Position numbers and translations under genes: made by a program | Notes under the pieces: generated by a model | Seen by the model: only the letters and a program-made list of their open reading frames with translations | Database searches by the model: none | What the model was told of the DNA's origin: nothing | In this document: piece by piece, positions 44,586-56,375 of the stretch | Layout: every line of letters starts with the position of its first letter | Position numbering within the stretch: the stretch's first letter is position 1 | From: Gilvimarinus chinensis DSM 19667 | GTDB taxonomy: Bacteria > Pseudomonadota > Gammaproteobacteria > Pseudomonadales > Cellvibrionaceae | DNA length: 64,000 nt | Direction of reading: 5' to 3' | Assembly: GCF_000377745.1 (NCBI RefSeq) | Contig: NZ_KB898707.1 | Location: 306,482-370,481 of the forward strand

Positions 44586-45401
44586 TTACGGCTTAAATTC
44601 GGACCAAATCGGGCAGTGATCGGAAGGCTTTTCCATGCCTCGTAACTCATAATCGATACCAGCATCCACGCACTTAGGGGCGAGAGCCCGGCTTGCCAGG
44701 ATTAAATCGATACGCAGGCCGCGTTTTGGGTCGCGCTCAAAGCCGCGCGAGCGATAATCAAACCAGCTAAACGTGTCGTCTTTGCTGGGGTGAATGGCTC
44801 GATAGGTATCTTCCAGCCCCCAGCTTAATAGCGTGTTTAGCCATTCCCGCTCTTCCGGTAAGAAGCTGCACTTGCCTGTGCGTAGCCAGCGCTTACGATT
44901 ATCTTCGCCAATGCCAATGTCGATGTCCTGATGAGAAATATTCATATCCCCCATCATTATCAGTGGTTTATCGGCGTTGTGATCTTTTTCCAGCAGCTGG
45001 TTTAAGTCGGCGTAGTACTTTTGTTTGGCGGGAAACTTCAGTGGGTGGTCGCGGCTTTCTCCCTGAGGGAAATAGCCGTTGTACACGTAAACTTCGCCAA
45101 ATTCTGGGACATCAAACAAGCCACCAATAAAGCGCTTTTGTGACTCTTCTGTGTCTGTGCTAAAGCCTTTGATGGTGTCGATAAACGGGTGCTTTGACAT
45201 CAGAGCTACGCCGTAATGGGTTTTCTGTCCGTGAAAAGCCAAATGATAACCCATGGCTTCTACGTCGGCTACCGGAAACTGGTCATCGGCTACCTTCGTT
45301 TCTTGCAGGCCGATAAAGTCCGGCTGATATTTGTCAATGATGGCCTGCAGCTGATGCAGTCTTGAACGGATACTATTGATGTTAAACGAGATGACTTTCA
45401 T
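44586..45401 (-). CDS. xthA: Exodeoxyribonuclease III
   Basis: The product of 271 aa is an AP endonuclease of the ExoIII family. It has [20 protein letters not shown], the metal-binding Glu in [24 protein letters not shown] and the catalytic SDHCPIW at the end. It repairs abasic sites and degrades DNA 3'-5'. It is 54 nt downstream of prc with a terminator in between, so it likely has its own promoter. Confidence 0.96.
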   Translation of the reverse strand: MKVISFNINSIRSRLHQLQAIIDKYQPDFIGLQETKVADDQFPVADVEAMGYHLAFHGQKTHYGVALMSKHPFIDTIKGFSTDTEESQKRFIGGLFDVPEFGEVYVYNGYFPQGESRDHPLKFPAKQKYYADLNQLLEKDHNADKPLIMMGDMNISHQDIDIGIGEDNRKRWLRTGKCSFLPEEREWLNTLLSWGLEDTYRAIHPSKDDTFSWFDYRSRGFERDPKRGLRIDLILASRALAPKCVDAGIDYELRGMEKPSDHCPIWSEFKP

Positions 45402-45421
45402 GAGATGTTTTTACGCTGGGT

Positions 45422-45449
45422 GAAATAAAACGGCGGCCAAAGCCGCCGT
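45422..45449 (-). terminator. Intrinsic terminator of prc
   Basis: On the minus strand ACGGCGGC/GCCGCCGT (45430-45437 and 45442-45449, 4-nt loop) is followed by TTTATTT. It starts 6 nt past the prc stop codon. Confidence 0.9.
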
Positions 45450-45455
45450 GCCATA

Positions 45456-47621
45456 TTAAAAGTTGGCGACCTTGGGTGCATCTTCGCTCAGTGTGCCGCG
45501 AATAAAGTCCAACAGAATGTAACCGGCCTCGGTTAAAAATGGATCTTTTGCAGGGTCTATATCTTGCGGGCCTGCGTCTCTTGCCTGGGCTTCAGGATCG
45601 CCTTCCGCATCTTCTTCGGAGGAAGTTTCGCCGCTGATGTCTTCATACGATTCGTAAAGCTCCAGCCCTTTTGCTTTGCGGCGACTGTTCTCCAGGCTTA
45701 ACAGTTGATTTTCGAGTTGCTCTTTCTCGCTTAGGCGAGTTTTTTCACTCAGGGAAATGCTGTCTCGGTTAGAGTTGGCGTCCACTAACTCTTGTTCTTG
45801 GGCCAGGAATATGAAGTCAGGGTCGCTGGCGATACGCTTTTGATGGCGAGCATCGATATCGGGTAACAGCTTGGCGATATTAAAGTAATGGTCGTGTTTT
45901 ACCGCGTGAATGTTGTCCCAGGGTAGGGCGTAATCGTAGCTGCTTTCGCCTACGTCCTCTGGGTCGATCAGCTCCGGTAGCTCAATATCGGGCAGTACGC
46001 CGCGATGCTGAGTGCTGTCGCCCGAGACACGGTAAAACTTGGATTCAGTAATTTTTAGCTGGCCATGTTGAAGCGGTTGCAGCGATTGAACCGACCCTTT
46101 ACCAAAAGATTGGCTGCCAACAATGATACCGCGTCCGTAATCCTGAATAGCGCCGGCAAAGATTTCTGATGCCGATGCGCTGAGGCGGTTAATCAGTACT
46201 ACGATGGGCCCGCGATACACTGCCTTGGAGTGAGAGCGGTAGTTGCGTGAAATTAACTGATTGGTTTGGCGGATTTGTACTACTGGACCCTGATCGATAA
46301 ACAGATCCGTTAACTGGGTCGCTTCGTGCAGCGAGCCGCCGCCGTTATTGCGTAAGTCCACGATGATGCCGTCCACGTTTTCGGCTGCCAGCTCACCGAG
46401 CAATTTAAATACATCACGGGTAGTACTTTTATAGTTGGGGTCGCGATTACGGTAAGCCTCGAAGTCCATATAGAAGGTCGGAATGTCAATAACGCCGATT
46501 TTATAGCTTTGCTCAGTTTCATCGCTCAGCTCAAATACGGCTTTGCGTGCGGCCTGCTCTTCCAGTTTGACCTTGTCGCGCTTGATACTGACGATATGCG
46601 TGGTGCTGCCCGCAGCGGCCTTAGCAGGTAAAACTTCGAGTCGTACGGTGCTGTCTTTTTTGCCGCGAATTAAGTCCACCACCTCGTCCAGGCGCCAGCC
46701 GACCACATCGACAATCTCGCCGTCTTTGTCCTGACCCACACCGACAATTCGGTCAGCAGGTTTAAGTTGGCCTTGCTTGTCAGCGGGGCCAGCTGGAATA
46801 AGGCGTACGACTTTGGTGTACTCGTCTTCGCTTTGCAGCATGGCGCCAATACCTTCAAGGGACAGCGACATGTTGATGTTGAAGTTCTCAAGGGTGCGCG
46901 GCGACAGATAGTTGGTGTGTGGGTCGTAGAGCATGGTAAAGGCGTTGATGACCGCGCTAAAGGCGTCGTCACCGGTTTGCTGGCTCATGCGGCGGGCTTG
47001 ATTCTTATAGCGTTTGCCCAGGACTTCACGCGCTTCATCCACGGTTTTGCCTGCGAGCTTAAGATTAAGAACATCCGCTTTTACGCGCTTGCGCCAAAGC
47101 TCTTTCGCGACGGTATCGTCTGCGGGCCAGCTGGCTTTGTCGCGATCCACTAGCAATGATTCTTCGGTGGCAAAATCAAATTGGTACTCTTTATCTTCCA
47201 GCAGTGCCAATGCGCTTTCAGTTCTTTCGATAAACCGAGTGCGATAGCGCTCATAGATGTCGAATGAAAACTGCAGTTCACCTTTTTGAAAGTCATCGTC
47301 AAACTGTTTGGCGTGCTTTTTAAACTCGTCAATATCTTTCTGGACGAAATAGCTTTTGCCCGGATCGAGCGTTTTCAGATAATTGTCGAGAAATTTCTCA
47401 GACAGCTCGTCATTAATGTCCTGATCGCGGTAATGGTGTTTATGCAGAGACTGGACAATCTCGGCGGTGGTTTCTTTCTGTTCTTTGGTAATCTGCAGCG
47501 GCTCGGGGGTGAGCGCCAGGCTAAGGGCCGATGACAGGGAAAAAACCAACACGCACGCCGCTTGGGCAGCGCGAAAAGCTAGGGAAATTCTATCTGGCAT
47601 AAGAAACTCAAGGCTCCGCAT
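45456..47621 (-). CDS. prc: Tail-specific (carboxy-terminal processing) protease Prc
   Basis: The product is 721 aa (714 if the ATG at 47600 is used). It has a signal peptide ending near LSLA, an N-terminal helical domain, a PDZ domain around residues 240-330 (SLEGIGAMLQSEDEYTKVVRL, PADKQGQLKPADRIVGVG) and an S41 protease core (VDLRNNGGGSLHEA). The catalytic Ser is in RLSASASEIFAGAIQDYG and the Lys in GSQSFGKGSVQ. It cleaves periplasmic proteins from their C-termini, such as FtsI and lipoproteins. Neither start has a strong ribosome-binding site. An ECF sigma/anti-sigma pair lies upstream on the same strand. Confidence 0.96.
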   Translation of the reverse strand: MRSLEFLMPDRISLAFRAAQAACVLVFSLSSALSLALTPEPLQITKEQKETTAEIVQSLHKHHYRDQDINDELSEKFLDNYLKTLDPGKSYFVQKDIDEFKKHAKQFDDDFQKGELQFSFDIYERYRTRFIERTESALALLEDKEYQFDFATEESLLVDRDKASWPADDTVAKELWRKRVKADVLNLKLAGKTVDEAREVLGKRYKNQARRMSQQTGDDAFSAVINAFTMLYDPHTNYLSPRTLENFNINMSLSLEGIGAMLQSEDEYTKVVRLIPAGPADKQGQLKPADRIVGVGQDKDGEIVDVVGWRLDEVVDLIRGKKDSTVRLEVLPAKAAAGSTTHIVSIKRDKVKLEEQAARKAVFELSDETEQSYKIGVIDIPTFYMDFEAYRNRDPNYKSTTRDVFKLLGELAAENVDGIIVDLRNNGGGSLHEATQLTDLFIDQGPVVQIRQTNQLISRNYRSHSKAVYRGPIVVLINRLSASASEIFAGAIQDYGRGIIVGSQSFGKGSVQSLQPLQHGQLKITESKFYRVSGDSTQHRGVLPDIELPELIDPEDVGESSYDYALPWDNIHAVKHDHYFNIAKLLPDIDARHQKRIASDPDFIFLAQEQELVDANSNRDSISLSEKTRLSEKEQLENQLLSLENSRRKAKGLELYESYEDISGETSSEEDAEGDPEAQARDAGPQDIDPAKDPFLTEAGYILLDFIRGTLSEDAPKVANF

Positions 47622-47707
47622 TACTACTTAGATCGGACAGGCTGGCTAGGCCGCGTACGGTTATAGGACAGCAACATAGCATTATTTGTTCTGCTATCCC
47701 AGTAAAC

Positions 47708-47947
47708 TCAGCCCTCTGGGGGCTTCTGGGTCATTATGGCGAGCACTTTGAGGTGCTGTTCATCCCTTGCGGCAGGCAATTTACCTACGCTGCCAGTGAG
47801 CTGGCGGGTGAGCTGCAGATGCTTTACAAATCGGCGGCAATGACGACACATGGCCAGGTGTAGCCGGATTTGCCAGCGCAGGCTTTTATCTGCTGAGCCA
47901 TCCAGATACTCGCTGGCACGGTGCGCCAGGTCGCGACACTTCAACAT
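47708..47947 (-). CDS. Zinc-binding anti-sigma factor (ZAS-type, soluble)
   Basis: The product of 79 aa has the ZAS motif HLAMCRHC (His30-x3-Cys34-x2-Cys37), preceded by CRDLAHRASEYLDGSADKS, the usual sigma-binding helices. No transmembrane segment is present, so it is cytosolic like ChrR/RsrA-type factors. Its start overlaps the end of the ECF sigma gene by 7 nt, the normal partner arrangement. It probably releases the sigma factor on redox or metal change, which is inference. Confidence 0.88.
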   Translation of the reverse strand: MLKCRDLAHRASEYLDGSADKSLRWQIRLHLAMCRHCRRFVKHLQLTRQLTGSVGKLPAARDEQHLKVLAIMTQKPPEG

Positions 47948-48648
47948 TGGCCGGTCTCCTGGTAGCGATTAATGACCTGCATTAAGGTTAACCGTGCTCT
48001 GTGGATGAGCACTCGGGCGTTACTGTGGCTGATGTCCAGTAGTGTGCAAACCTGTTCAAAAGGTTCGCTCTCTAAATCCCTAAGCACAAAAACAGCCTTT
48101 TGAGTGGGTGGCAGCAAGCTCAATGTTTTATTGATACAGCGGTGCAGCTGGTCTTGCTCTAACAGCGCGTCGGGCGTGTCGAGGTGCCAGCGGGGCGGGG
48201 CGCTGGCCCAATGCCCATTGGCTTTAAAGTCGTTTTCGTCAAGTTGGCCGTTGGGGTCAGATTCAGGCAAAGAAATGTGGCGGGATTCCTTTTTAACCCT
48301 GCTCAGGGCCTCGTTACTGACTATTCGCAAAAGCCATGTTTTAAGGCTTGATCGCTGCTCGAACTTGGGAAGGGCGCGGTGGGCCGATATCCACGCTTCT
48401 TGCACAACATCTTCAGCATGTGTAGGCCCAACGATGCCACCTGCCACCGCGAGCATGGTGCTGTAATGGGTTTCGATGAGGGTCAGGTAGGCTTTTTCGT
48501 TGCCAGTGATAGCAGCCGAAATGAGTTCGGCCTCGGGTAAATTGTTGCAAGGTGATGCAACCAAAGGTGCGCCCTTTTTTGCTGATACGGTCGGCAGGCC
48601 TGAATTGATGGCCTGCGCAGGGTTGTTGGCGCTGCAATATAGCATCAT
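47941..48648 (-). CDS. ECF (extracytoplasmic function) RNA polymerase sigma factor
   Basis: The product of 235 aa (maximum) has sigma region 2 (GPTHAEDVVQEAWISAHRAL, SSLKTWLLRIVSNEALSRVKK) and region 4 (LLPPTQKAVFVLRDLESEPFEQV, SHSNARVLIHRARLTL). The N-terminal 40 residues before LPEAELISAAITGN are unconserved, so a start within them is possible. The 60-residue insertion between the regions (ESDPNGQLDENDFKANGHW) is longer than usual. Paired with the zinc anti-sigma gene downstream. Target promoters cannot be deduced here. Confidence 0.92.
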   Translation of the reverse strand: MMLYCSANNPAQAINSGLPTVSAKKGAPLVASPCNNLPEAELISAAITGNEKAYLTLIETHYSTMLAVAGGIVGPTHAEDVVQEAWISAHRALPKFEQRSSLKTWLLRIVSNEALSRVKKESRHISLPESDPNGQLDENDFKANGHWASAPPRWHLDTPDALLEQDQLHRCINKTLSLLPPTQKAVFVLRDLESEPFEQVCTLLDISHSNARVLIHRARLTLMQVINRYQETGQC

Positions 48649-48845
48649 TAAAAGTTTTCTGTTGCCTTGTGGCTGAGGTAATGACCTGAACTATTTGGTT
48701 AGAGACGGAAGGTCTGCTTTTGTTACAGAAGCGGGTGGTGTAACTGTCTTCGTTTTACTATACTGGCCCGCTTTTAGCGGCGCGGTGCGCCGAAATGCAC
48801 GCAAGTGGCCTTTGGTAGGGGTCACCACTGAGGAAGGATGTTGAA

Positions 48846-50786
48846 ATGCCTATTATTACCCTCCCCGATGGTTCCAAACGCGAATTTTCCCAGCCTGTCA
48901 CCTTGATGCAGGTAGCCGAAGATATTGGCCCCGGCCTGGCCAAAGCCACGGTATGTGGCCGTATTGATGGTCAGTTGGTTGATGCCTGCGAAGTCATTGA
49001 TCACGATGCCTCAATCTCTTTGATTACCGGCCGTGATGAAGAAGGGGTGGAGGTTATCCGCCATTCGTTTGCGCATTTGGTAGGGCATGCGATTAAGCAG
49101 CTGTTTCCCGAAGCGAAAATGGCCATCGGCCCCGTTATTGATGATGGCTTTTATTACGACATTGATTACGAACGCCCGCTGACACCAGAAGATCTGGAGG
49201 CTGTCGAGAAGCGCATTCAAGAGCTGATAAAGAAAGACTACGACGTCGTAAAGAAAATGACGCCGATACAGCAGGCGCGCGAAGTGTTTGCTGGGCGCGG
49301 TGAGGATTATAAGGTCGAGCTGGTTGATGGACTGATTGCCGAGGGAGAGCAAGCGGTTGGCCTGTATCACCACGAAGAATATATCGATATGTGCCGCGGC
49401 CCCCATGTGCCAAACACGCGGGTGATGCGCCATTTCAAGCTCATGCGTGTTTCCGGTGCCTACTGGCGCGGCGATGCGAGCAACAAGCAGTTGCAGCGTA
49501 TTTACGGCACAGCGTGGAACGACAAAAAGGAATTAAAAGCCTATCTGCGTCGTTTGGAAGAGGCTGAGAAGCGCGATCATCGTAAGCTGGCCAAAAAGTT
49601 CGACTTATTCCACATGCAGGAAGAAGCGCCGGGTATGGTGTTCTGGCACCCCAAGGGCTGGTCTGTTTACACCTCCATTGAAGAATACATGCGCAAAGTG
49701 CAGCGCGATAACGGCTATCAAGAGATTAAAACCCCGCAGGTGGTGGACTTAAGTCTGTGGCAAAAATCCGGTCACGCGGATAAATTCGGCGACGACATGT
49801 TTATGTTGAAGTCCGAAGATCGCGAGTTTGCCGTTAAACCCATGAACTGCCCCTGCCACGTGCAAGTATTTAACCAGGGTTTGCGCAGCTACCGTGACTT
49901 GCCCCTGCGTTTGGCGGAGTTTGGCAGCTGTCACCGCAACGAAGCCTCGGGCTCACTGCACGGTATTATGAGGGTGCGCGGCTTTACCCAGGACGATGCC
50001 CATATTTTCTGTGCTGAAGATGCTATTCAGGATGAGGTGTCAGCCTTTACCGATTTGCTGTATCAGGTTTACGCCGACTTTGGTTTTAATGAAGTCATTA
50101 TCCGCCTATCTACTCGCCCAGAGCAGCGCGTGGGCGACGATGCGGTTTGGGATAAGGCTGAAAAAGCACTCGCGGATGCGCTGGATGCAAAAGGTCTGGA
50201 GTACAAACTGCTGCCCGGAGAGGGTGCCTTTTACGGCCCCAAAATTGAGTTTTCTCTGAAAGACTGCCTCGGGCGGGTGTGGCAGTGCGGCACCATTCAG
50301 GTTGATTTCTCCATGCCTGGACGTTTGGATGCGCAGTATGTAGCCGAAGACGGTTCTCGTCAGGTACCGGTCATGTTGCACCGCGCTATCCTCGGTTCGT
50401 TTGAGCGTTTTATCGGTATTTTGATCGAAAACTATGAGGGCTCGTTCCCCACCTGGCTCGCGCCTGTGCAGGTGGTGATCGCCAATATCACCGATAATCA
50501 GGCCGAATATGTGCAAAAAGTAGAAAAAACCCTAGCAGATAGCGGGTTTAGGGCCGTTTCGGACTTGAGAAACGAGAAGATCGGCTTTAAAATCCGCGAG
50601 CACACAATTCAGCGGGTTCCGTATTTACTTGTCGCAGGCGACAAAGAAGTGGAATCCGGCCAGGTGGCCGTGCGTACGCGCGAGGGCAAAGACCTGGGAG
50701 TAATGAGTCTGGAGGCCTTTACCGACCTGTTGGCAACGGATGTTGCTAACCGCAGTCGGGTTTTGGCGTCTGACTCGCAAGATTAA
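48846..50786 (+). CDS. thrS: Threonine-tRNA ligase
   Basis: The product of 646 aa shows the ThrRS order. A TGS domain ([20 protein letters not shown]) and editing domain [16 protein letters not shown] and [17 protein letters not shown] come first. The class II core has the zinc ligand Cys in MNCPCHVQ, motif 2 in [19 protein letters not shown] and motif 3 in [13 protein letters not shown]. An anticodon-binding domain completes it. It heads the thrS-infC-rpmI-rplT-pheST-ihfA operon. The 197-bp upstream gap carries no gene; a TATACT (48759-48764) without a good -35 is present. Confidence 0.98.
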   Translation: MPIITLPDGSKREFSQPVTLMQVAEDIGPGLAKATVCGRIDGQLVDACEVIDHDASISLITGRDEEGVEVIRHSFAHLVGHAIKQLFPEAKMAIGPVIDDGFYYDIDYERPLTPEDLEAVEKRIQELIKKDYDVVKKMTPIQQAREVFAGRGEDYKVELVDGLIAEGEQAVGLYHHEEYIDMCRGPHVPNTRVMRHFKLMRVSGAYWRGDASNKQLQRIYGTAWNDKKELKAYLRRLEEAEKRDHRKLAKKFDLFHMQEEAPGMVFWHPKGWSVYTSIEEYMRKVQRDNGYQEIKTPQVVDLSLWQKSGHADKFGDDMFMLKSEDREFAVKPMNCPCHVQVFNQGLRSYRDLPLRLAEFGSCHRNEASGSLHGIMRVRGFTQDDAHIFCAEDAIQDEVSAFTDLLYQVYADFGFNEVIIRLSTRPEQRVGDDAVWDKAEKALADALDAKGLEYKLLPGEGAFYGPKIEFSLKDCLGRVWQCGTIQVDFSMPGRLDAQYVAEDGSRQVPVMLHRAILGSFERFIGILIENYEGSFPTWLAPVQVVIANITDNQAEYVQKVEKTLADSGFRAVSDLRNEKIGFKIREHTIQRVPYLLVAGDKEVESGQVAVRTREGKDLGVMSLEAFTDLLATDVANRSRVLASDSQD

Positions 50787-50806
50787 TTGAGCAGGAGACA
50801 GATACT

Positions 50807-51346
50807 ATCAAAAGAGATAACGCTAAAGGCAAATCCAAGAAAGCCCGTATTAATGACCAAATCGAAGCCAGTGAAGTACGACTGATTGGCGCAGATGGCG
50901 AACAAGTGGGGGTTGTACCCCTGGACGAGGCCTTGAAAGTTGCCCAGGATGCCGATTTGGACCTGGTAGAAATAGCGCCTGATAGTACACCGGTTGTTTG
51001 TAAAGTCATGGACTATGGCAAACACCTGTTCGAGATCAAGAAAACCAAAGCCGCTGCGAAGAAAAAGCAAAAGCAGCAGCAAATTAAAGAAATGAAGTTT
51101 CGTCCAGGGACGGAAGAAGGGGATTATAAGGTCAAGCTACGCAACCTTATACGTTTCCTTGAAAACGGGGACAAGGCCAAGGTATCACTGCGCTACCGCG
51201 GCCGCGAAATGGCTCACCAGGAGCTGGGAATGGAAATGATGCAGCGCATCGAGACCGACCTGGAAGAACTGGCAACAGTGGAGCAACGGCCCAAAATGGA
51301 AGGCCGCCAACTGATTATGGTCATGGCCCCGAAAAAGAGAAAGTAG
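50807..51346 (+). CDS. infC: Translation initiation factor IF-3 with an AUC start codon
   Basis: The conserved IF-3 sequence reads in frame from ATC at 50807: [20 protein letters not shown], then [20 protein letters not shown]. No ATG, GTG or TTG occurs before the GTG at codon 34, which lies inside the conserved N domain and so is not the true start. AGGAGA (50793-50798) is 8 nt before the ATC. IF-3 genes usually start with AUU or a related rare codon, letting IF-3 repress its own translation; AUC here fits that rule. The product is 179 aa with the IF-3 C-terminal [17 protein letters not shown]. Confidence 0.93.
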   Translation: MKRDNAKGKSKKARINDQIEASEVRLIGADGEQVGVVPLDEALKVAQDADLDLVEIAPDSTPVVCKVMDYGKHLFEIKKTKAAAKKKQKQQQIKEMKFRPGTEEGDYKVKLRNLIRFLENGDKAKVSLRYRGREMAHQELGMEMMQRIETDLEELATVEQRPKMEGRQLIMVMAPKKRK

Positions 51347-51407
51347 CCGGGCTTTTAGCTGCCTAGGTTACTTATATATCAATCATTGCAAATGCGGAGT
51401 TTTTCTC

Positions 51408-51605
51408 ATGGCAACAAAAGCTAAAGTACACTCTGGCGCCGCCAAGCGCTTTAAAAAGACGGCCTCTGGTTATAAGCACAAGCACGCTAACAAGAGCCAC
51501 ATCCTCACCAAAATGACCACCAAGCGTAAGCGTCAGCTGCGCGGCACCGAGCAGCTTAACGCCGCCGACAAGCCGTTAGTAGATCGCATGCTGCGCGCCA
51601 AGTAA
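51408..51605 (+). CDS. rpmI: 50S ribosomal protein L35
   Basis: The product of 65 aa starts [20 protein letters not shown] and is highly basic, with [21 protein letters not shown]-type L35 features. It lies 61 nt after infC and 33 nt before rplT. In E. coli, L20 represses this operon through an RNA fold in the infC-rpmI region; I could not confirm such a fold by eye. Confidence 0.97.
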   Translation: MATKAKVHSGAAKRFKKTASGYKHKHANKSHILTKMTTKRKRQLRGTEQLNAADKPLVDRMLRAK

Positions 51606-51638
51606 TTGGTTCATTTGAGAATTTAAGAGGAGTTTATT

Positions 51639-51998
51639 ATGGCCCGTGTAAAACGTGGTGTAGAGGCGCGTCGTCGTCACAAGAAAGTTTTAAAAGCTGC
51701 AAAAGGTTATTACGGCGCTCGTTCGCGCGTATTTCGTGTTGCTAAGCAAGCCGTTATTAAGGCTGGCCAGTACGCGTACCGCGACCGTCGTGTCAACAAG
51801 CGCAACTTCCGCGCTCTGTGGATTACCCGTATTAACGCTCAGTCTCGTGCTGAAGGCATGACTTACAGCCAGCTGATTGCTGGTTTGAAGAAAGCCAACA
51901 TTGCGCTGGATCGTCGCGTATTGGCCGATTTGGCTGTACACGATAAAGCGGCCTTTGCTGCCGTTGTTGCTCAGGCAAAATCAGCTCTGGCTGCTTAA
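51639..51998 (+). CDS. rplT: 50S ribosomal protein L20
   Basis: The product of 119 aa starts [20 protein letters not shown] and has the conserved [20 protein letters not shown] and [17 protein letters not shown]. It is required for early 50S assembly and represses its own operon in E. coli. GAGG precedes the ATG. Confidence 0.98.
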   Translation: MARVKRGVEARRRHKKVLKAAKGYYGARSRVFRVAKQAVIKAGQYAYRDRRVNKRNFRALWITRINAQSRAEGMTYSQLIAGLKKANIALDRRVLADLAVHDKAAFAAVVAQAKSALAA

Positions 51999-52045
51999 TC
52001 GCCGCAATGACGCAGACGGGCTCGCTGCCCGTGCAAGTACGCGAT

Positions 52046-52080
52046 AAAGGGGAGGGCTGTTGCAGGCCTCCCCTTTTTTA
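52046..52080 (+). terminator. Terminator or attenuator between rplT and pheS
   Basis: AAAGGGGAGG (52046-52055) pairs with CCTCCCCTTT (52067-52076), followed by TTTTTATT. A smaller inverted repeat, ACGGGC/GCCCGT (52016-52032), lies just upstream. In E. coli pheST is attenuated by a Phe-rich leader peptide; I found no Phe-rich leader ORF here, so a simple terminator with partial read-through is the better reading. Confidence 0.85.
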
Positions 52081-52107
52081 TTTGTTGCCAGCGCATGCTG
52101 GGTTTAA

Positions 52108-53178
<1,071 letters not shown>

Positions 53179-53225
53179 GCCGACCCACACACAAAAGAGC
53201 CAGACAGGCAAAGAGAATTTGAATT

Positions 53226-55601
53226 ATGAAAGTTAGCGAATCCTGGTTGCGCGAGTGGATTAACCCAGAGGTTGATACTCAAACCGTAGTTGACCAACTC
53301 ACCATGGCCGGTATTGAAGTAGATGCGACCGAGCCTGTAGCGGGCGAGTTCAGCGGCGTGTACGTGGGGCAAATTGTCCGTATTGAGCAGCACCCAGACG
53401 CCGATAAACTGCGCGTTTGTCAGGTGGCGGGCCATCCCGAAGGCGGTGAAGTGCAAGTGGTTTGCGGCGCGCCCAATGCCCGCGCTGGACTCAAAATACC
53501 CTTTGCCACCGTTGGCGCCAAGCTGCCGGGCGATTTCAAAATCAAAAAAGCCAAGCTGCGCGGTGTCGAGTCTTTTGGCATGCTGTGCGCGCAAACCGAG
53601 TTGCAGGCAGGTGATGACGACGATGGCTTGTGGGAGCTGGCCGAAGATGCGCCTGTAGGCACAGAGCTGCGCGACTATTTAAATTTGAATGACACCGTGA
53701 TTGAGGTGGATATCACCCCAAACCGCGGTGATTGCTTGAGTGTGCGGGGGTTGGCGAGAGAGCTTGGTGTTATTAACCGCCACCCTGTGAGGGCAGTATC
53801 CGCCGAGCCGGTAGCCGCATCCATAAAGGATGAGCTGCCGGTAACTCTGAGCGCTGGTGATGCGTGCTCGCGTTACTTGGGACGGGTTATTCGCGGTGTC
53901 GATGTCAGTGCACCCAGCCCGCTGTGGCTGCAAGAAAAGCTTCGTCGCAGCGGTGTGCGCTCCATTGACGCTGTAGTAGATGTTACTAATTATGTGCTGT
54001 TGGAGTTAGGGCAGCCCATGCACGCGTTTGATCTGGAAAAAATTGACGGCGGCATTAAGGTGCGCGAGGCGCAGCAAGGTGAAAAGCTGGTGTTGCTCGA
54101 TGAGCAGGAGGTGGAGTTAAGCGCAGGCACGCTACTGATTGCGGATGACGCCAAGCCTCTGGCTATGGCCGGTATTATGGGCGGTCTGGCGAGCTCGGTA
54201 ACCTCGGCCACTAAAGATATCTTTTTAGAGAGCGCCTTTTTTAATCCGCTAGCCATTGCCGGGCGCGCCCGTGGCTATGGCTTGCACACAGATTCCTCTC
54301 ACCGTTTTGAGCGCGGTGTGGATTATCAGTTAGCGCGTGAAGCCATAGAGCGAGCGACGGCGCTGTTGTTGGACATTGTCGGCGGTCAGGCCGGGCCTGT
54401 GACTGAAGCTGTGAATGAGCATCTTCCCCAGATCGCAAAAGTTGAATTGCGCCGCGAGCGTATTGCGAGCGGTTTGGACATTGAGCTTGCCGACAGCGAT
54501 GTGGAAGATATGCTTACCCGCCTTGGCTTTGCGGTAACGCCGACCGATTCTGGCTGGTTGACGACAGCGCCGAGCTGGCGTTTTGATGTCAGCATTGAAG
54601 CGGACTTGTTGGAAGAGTTGGCCCGTATTTACGGCTATAACCGCCTGCCCACCAAAGTGCCGGATCAGAGCATGGCGATTAAGCCTTATACGGAGTCTCG
54701 GGTTAAGTTGTCGAGCTTGCGCCGCCATTTGATCGCGCGCGATTTCCAAGAGGTTGTGACCTACAGCTTTATCGATCCTAAGCTTGCGGCGCAATTTGAG
54801 CCGGAGGTTGATCCCGTTGCCCTGCAGAATCCGATCAGTGCGGATATGGCGGTGATGCGCACCAGTTTGATGCCGGGTTTGGTCAGTGTGCTGCGCTACA
54901 ACCTGAACCGTCAGCAACAGCGCTTGCGTCTGTTTGAATCGGGGCAAAAATTTGTGCCGGGTCCATCTGGCGTGGCGCAAACGCCTACTTTGGCCGGTCT
55001 GATCTACGGCCCATTGGCCGGTGAAAACTGGGCCGACGATAGCCGAAAAGTCGATTTTTACGATTTAAAGGGTGACGTAGAGTCGCTGTTAGGTGTCACC
55101 GGTCAGGCCTCTGAGCTGCAATTCCAAGCGGGGTCTCATCCTGCGCTCCACCCAGGCCAAACGGCCACCGTGAGCTTGGCGGGTAAAACGATTGGTGTTG
55201 TTGGTGCGATTCATCCCGTGTTGCAGGGTGAGCTTGATCTGCCAGACGGCGTATTCGTGTTCGAGCTGGAGTTGGATGCATTACTCGATGCGCGTATTCC
55301 GGCCTTTACCCCCTTGTCTAAATTTCCGGCTGTACGTCGGGATTTAGCGTTACTTGTAGATAAGGATTTACCGGCTGAAAGTTTGCTGGCTAGCATCAAA
55401 AATAATGCTGGCGAGCATCTCACAGACTTAAAGGTGTTTGACCTTTATATGGGCAAAGGCATTGATCCACATAGAAAAAGTCTTGCCTTGGGCTTGACCT
55501 TTCAGCATCCTTCCCGCACTCTTAACGATGATGAAATTAACGGGTTCATTAAAAGTGTTGTCGATGATGTAACCCAAAATTTCGGTGCAACACTGAGATA
55601 G
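53226..55601 (+). CDS. pheT: Phenylalanine-tRNA ligase beta subunit
   Basis: The product of 791 aa matches PheT. It starts [17 protein letters not shown], then an EMAP/tRNA-binding domain (about 40-148) and B3/B4 editing domain ([38 protein letters not shown]). The B5 domain contains [22 protein letters not shown]-terminal FDX-ACB domain ([16 protein letters not shown]) completes it. It forms the (alpha-beta)2 enzyme with PheS. Confidence 0.97.
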   Translation: MKVSESWLREWINPEVDTQTVVDQLTMAGIEVDATEPVAGEFSGVYVGQIVRIEQHPDADKLRVCQVAGHPEGGEVQVVCGAPNARAGLKIPFATVGAKLPGDFKIKKAKLRGVESFGMLCAQTELQAGDDDDGLWELAEDAPVGTELRDYLNLNDTVIEVDITPNRGDCLSVRGLARELGVINRHPVRAVSAEPVAASIKDELPVTLSAGDACSRYLGRVIRGVDVSAPSPLWLQEKLRRSGVRSIDAVVDVTNYVLLELGQPMHAFDLEKIDGGIKVREAQQGEKLVLLDEQEVELSAGTLLIADDAKPLAMAGIMGGLASSVTSATKDIFLESAFFNPLAIAGRARGYGLHTDSSHRFERGVDYQLAREAIERATALLLDIVGGQAGPVTEAVNEHLPQIAKVELRRERIASGLDIELADSDVEDMLTRLGFAVTPTDSGWLTTAPSWRFDVSIEADLLEELARIYGYNRLPTKVPDQSMAIKPYTESRVKLSSLRRHLIARDFQEVVTYSFIDPKLAAQFEPEVDPVALQNPISADMAVMRTSLMPGLVSVLRYNLNRQQQRLRLFESGQKFVPGPSGVAQTPTLAGLIYGPLAGENWADDSRKVDFYDLKGDVESLLGVTGQASELQFQAGSHPALHPGQTATVSLAGKTIGVVGAIHPVLQGELDLPDGVFVFELELDALLDARIPAFTPLSKFPAVRRDLALLVDKDLPAESLLASIKNNAGEHLTDLKVFDLYMGKGIDPHRKSLALGLTFQHPSRTLNDDEINGFIKSVVDDVTQNFGATLR

Positions 55602-55611
55602 GCGGGAACCT

Positions 55612-55920
55612 ATGCCCAACGGTGCGCTGACCAAAGCGGATTTAGCAGAAAAGCTGTACGAAGAGCTCGGCCTCAATAAGCGTGAGGCCAAAGAGCTTGT
55701 CGAGCTGTTTTTCGAAGAAATCAGACACTCTTTGGAATGTAACGAGCAAGTGAAGTTGTCCGGTTTCGGTAATTTCGACTTGCGCGATAAAAGCCAGCGC
55801 CCTGGCCGCAACCCAAAGACTGGGGAAGAAATTCCCATCAGCGCACGCCGAGTAGTTACTTTCAGACCGGGACAAAAACTGAAGGCCCGAGTAGAGACTT
55901 ATGCTGGAACCAAGCCATAA
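55612..55920 (+). CDS. ihfA: Integration host factor alpha subunit
   Basis: The product of 102 aa starts [20 protein letters not shown] and has the IHF/HU arm [29 protein letters not shown] with the intercalating Pro, then [20 protein letters not shown] sharply bends DNA and is needed by many tyrosine-recombinase phages; an integrase gene lies 1.2 kb downstream. The merR-type gene overlaps its 3' end by 20 nt. Confidence 0.97.
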   Translation: MPNGALTKADLAEKLYEELGLNKREAKELVELFFEEIRHSLECNEQVKLSGFGNFDLRDKSQRPGRNPKTGEEIPISARRVVTFRPGQKLKARVETYAGTKP

Positions 55921-56257
55921 CGACGAATTGCCGGTTATACCCGGCAAGCGCTACTTCACGATTGGTGAAGTCAGTGAGCTGTGCGCCGTCAAACCCCATG
56001 TGCTTCGTTACTGGGAGCAGGAGTTTCCTCAGCTTAAGCCCGTTAAGCGTCGCGGCAATCGTCGCTACTATCAGCGTCAGGATGTATTAACCATCCGCCA
56101 AATCCGATCATTGCTCTACGACCAAGGTTTCACTATTGGCGGTGCTCGCCAGCAAATGAGCGGTGAAACCGCCCAGCAGGACGCCACCCACTTTAATCAG
56201 CTGGTCAGTCAGATGATTGCCGAGCTTGAAACACTGCTCGACGTGTTGAAGAAATAA
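55901..56257 (+). CDS. MerR-family transcriptional regulator
   Basis: The product of 118 aa has the MerR winged helix: [41 protein letters not shown] and [22 protein letters not shown] short C-terminal dimerisation helix has no effector Cys. This regulator always follows ihfA in gammaproteobacteria; its target is not known. The start overlaps the ihfA end by 20 nt, so translation is coupled. Confidence 0.94.
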   Translation: MLEPSHNDELPVIPGKRYFTIGEVSELCAVKPHVLRYWEQEFPQLKPVKRRGNRRYYQRQDVLTIRQIRSLLYDQGFTIGGARQQMSGETAQQDATHFNQLVSQMIAELETLLDVLKK

Positions 56258-56305
56258 GCAAGCCTAAGCCTCTGATTACAAAGGTATGGTGCGCTAAAAA
56301 GCGTG

Positions 56306-56333
56306 TTGCAATCTGAGTAAATTCCGGTATTAT
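56306..56333 (+). promoter_or_regulatory. Probable sigma-70 promoter of tRNA-Pro
   Basis: TTGCAA (56306-56311) and TATTAT (56328-56333) are 16 bp apart and followed by a GC-rich GCCCACC, with transcription expected near 56340, about 36 nt before the tRNA. Confidence 0.65.
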
Positions 56334-56375
56334 GCCCACCTCGTTTGACGCACAGTTCGTTAAACGCCCTAAAGT

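Noticed and set aside
48254-48272. GGGGTCAGATT-like sequence inside the ECF sigma gene.
   Set aside because: It lies in coding sequence and is a short match expected by chance.
50906-51346. Start of infC at the internal GTG.
   Set aside because: IF-3 homology continues 33 codons upstream to an ATC with a good ribosome-binding site.
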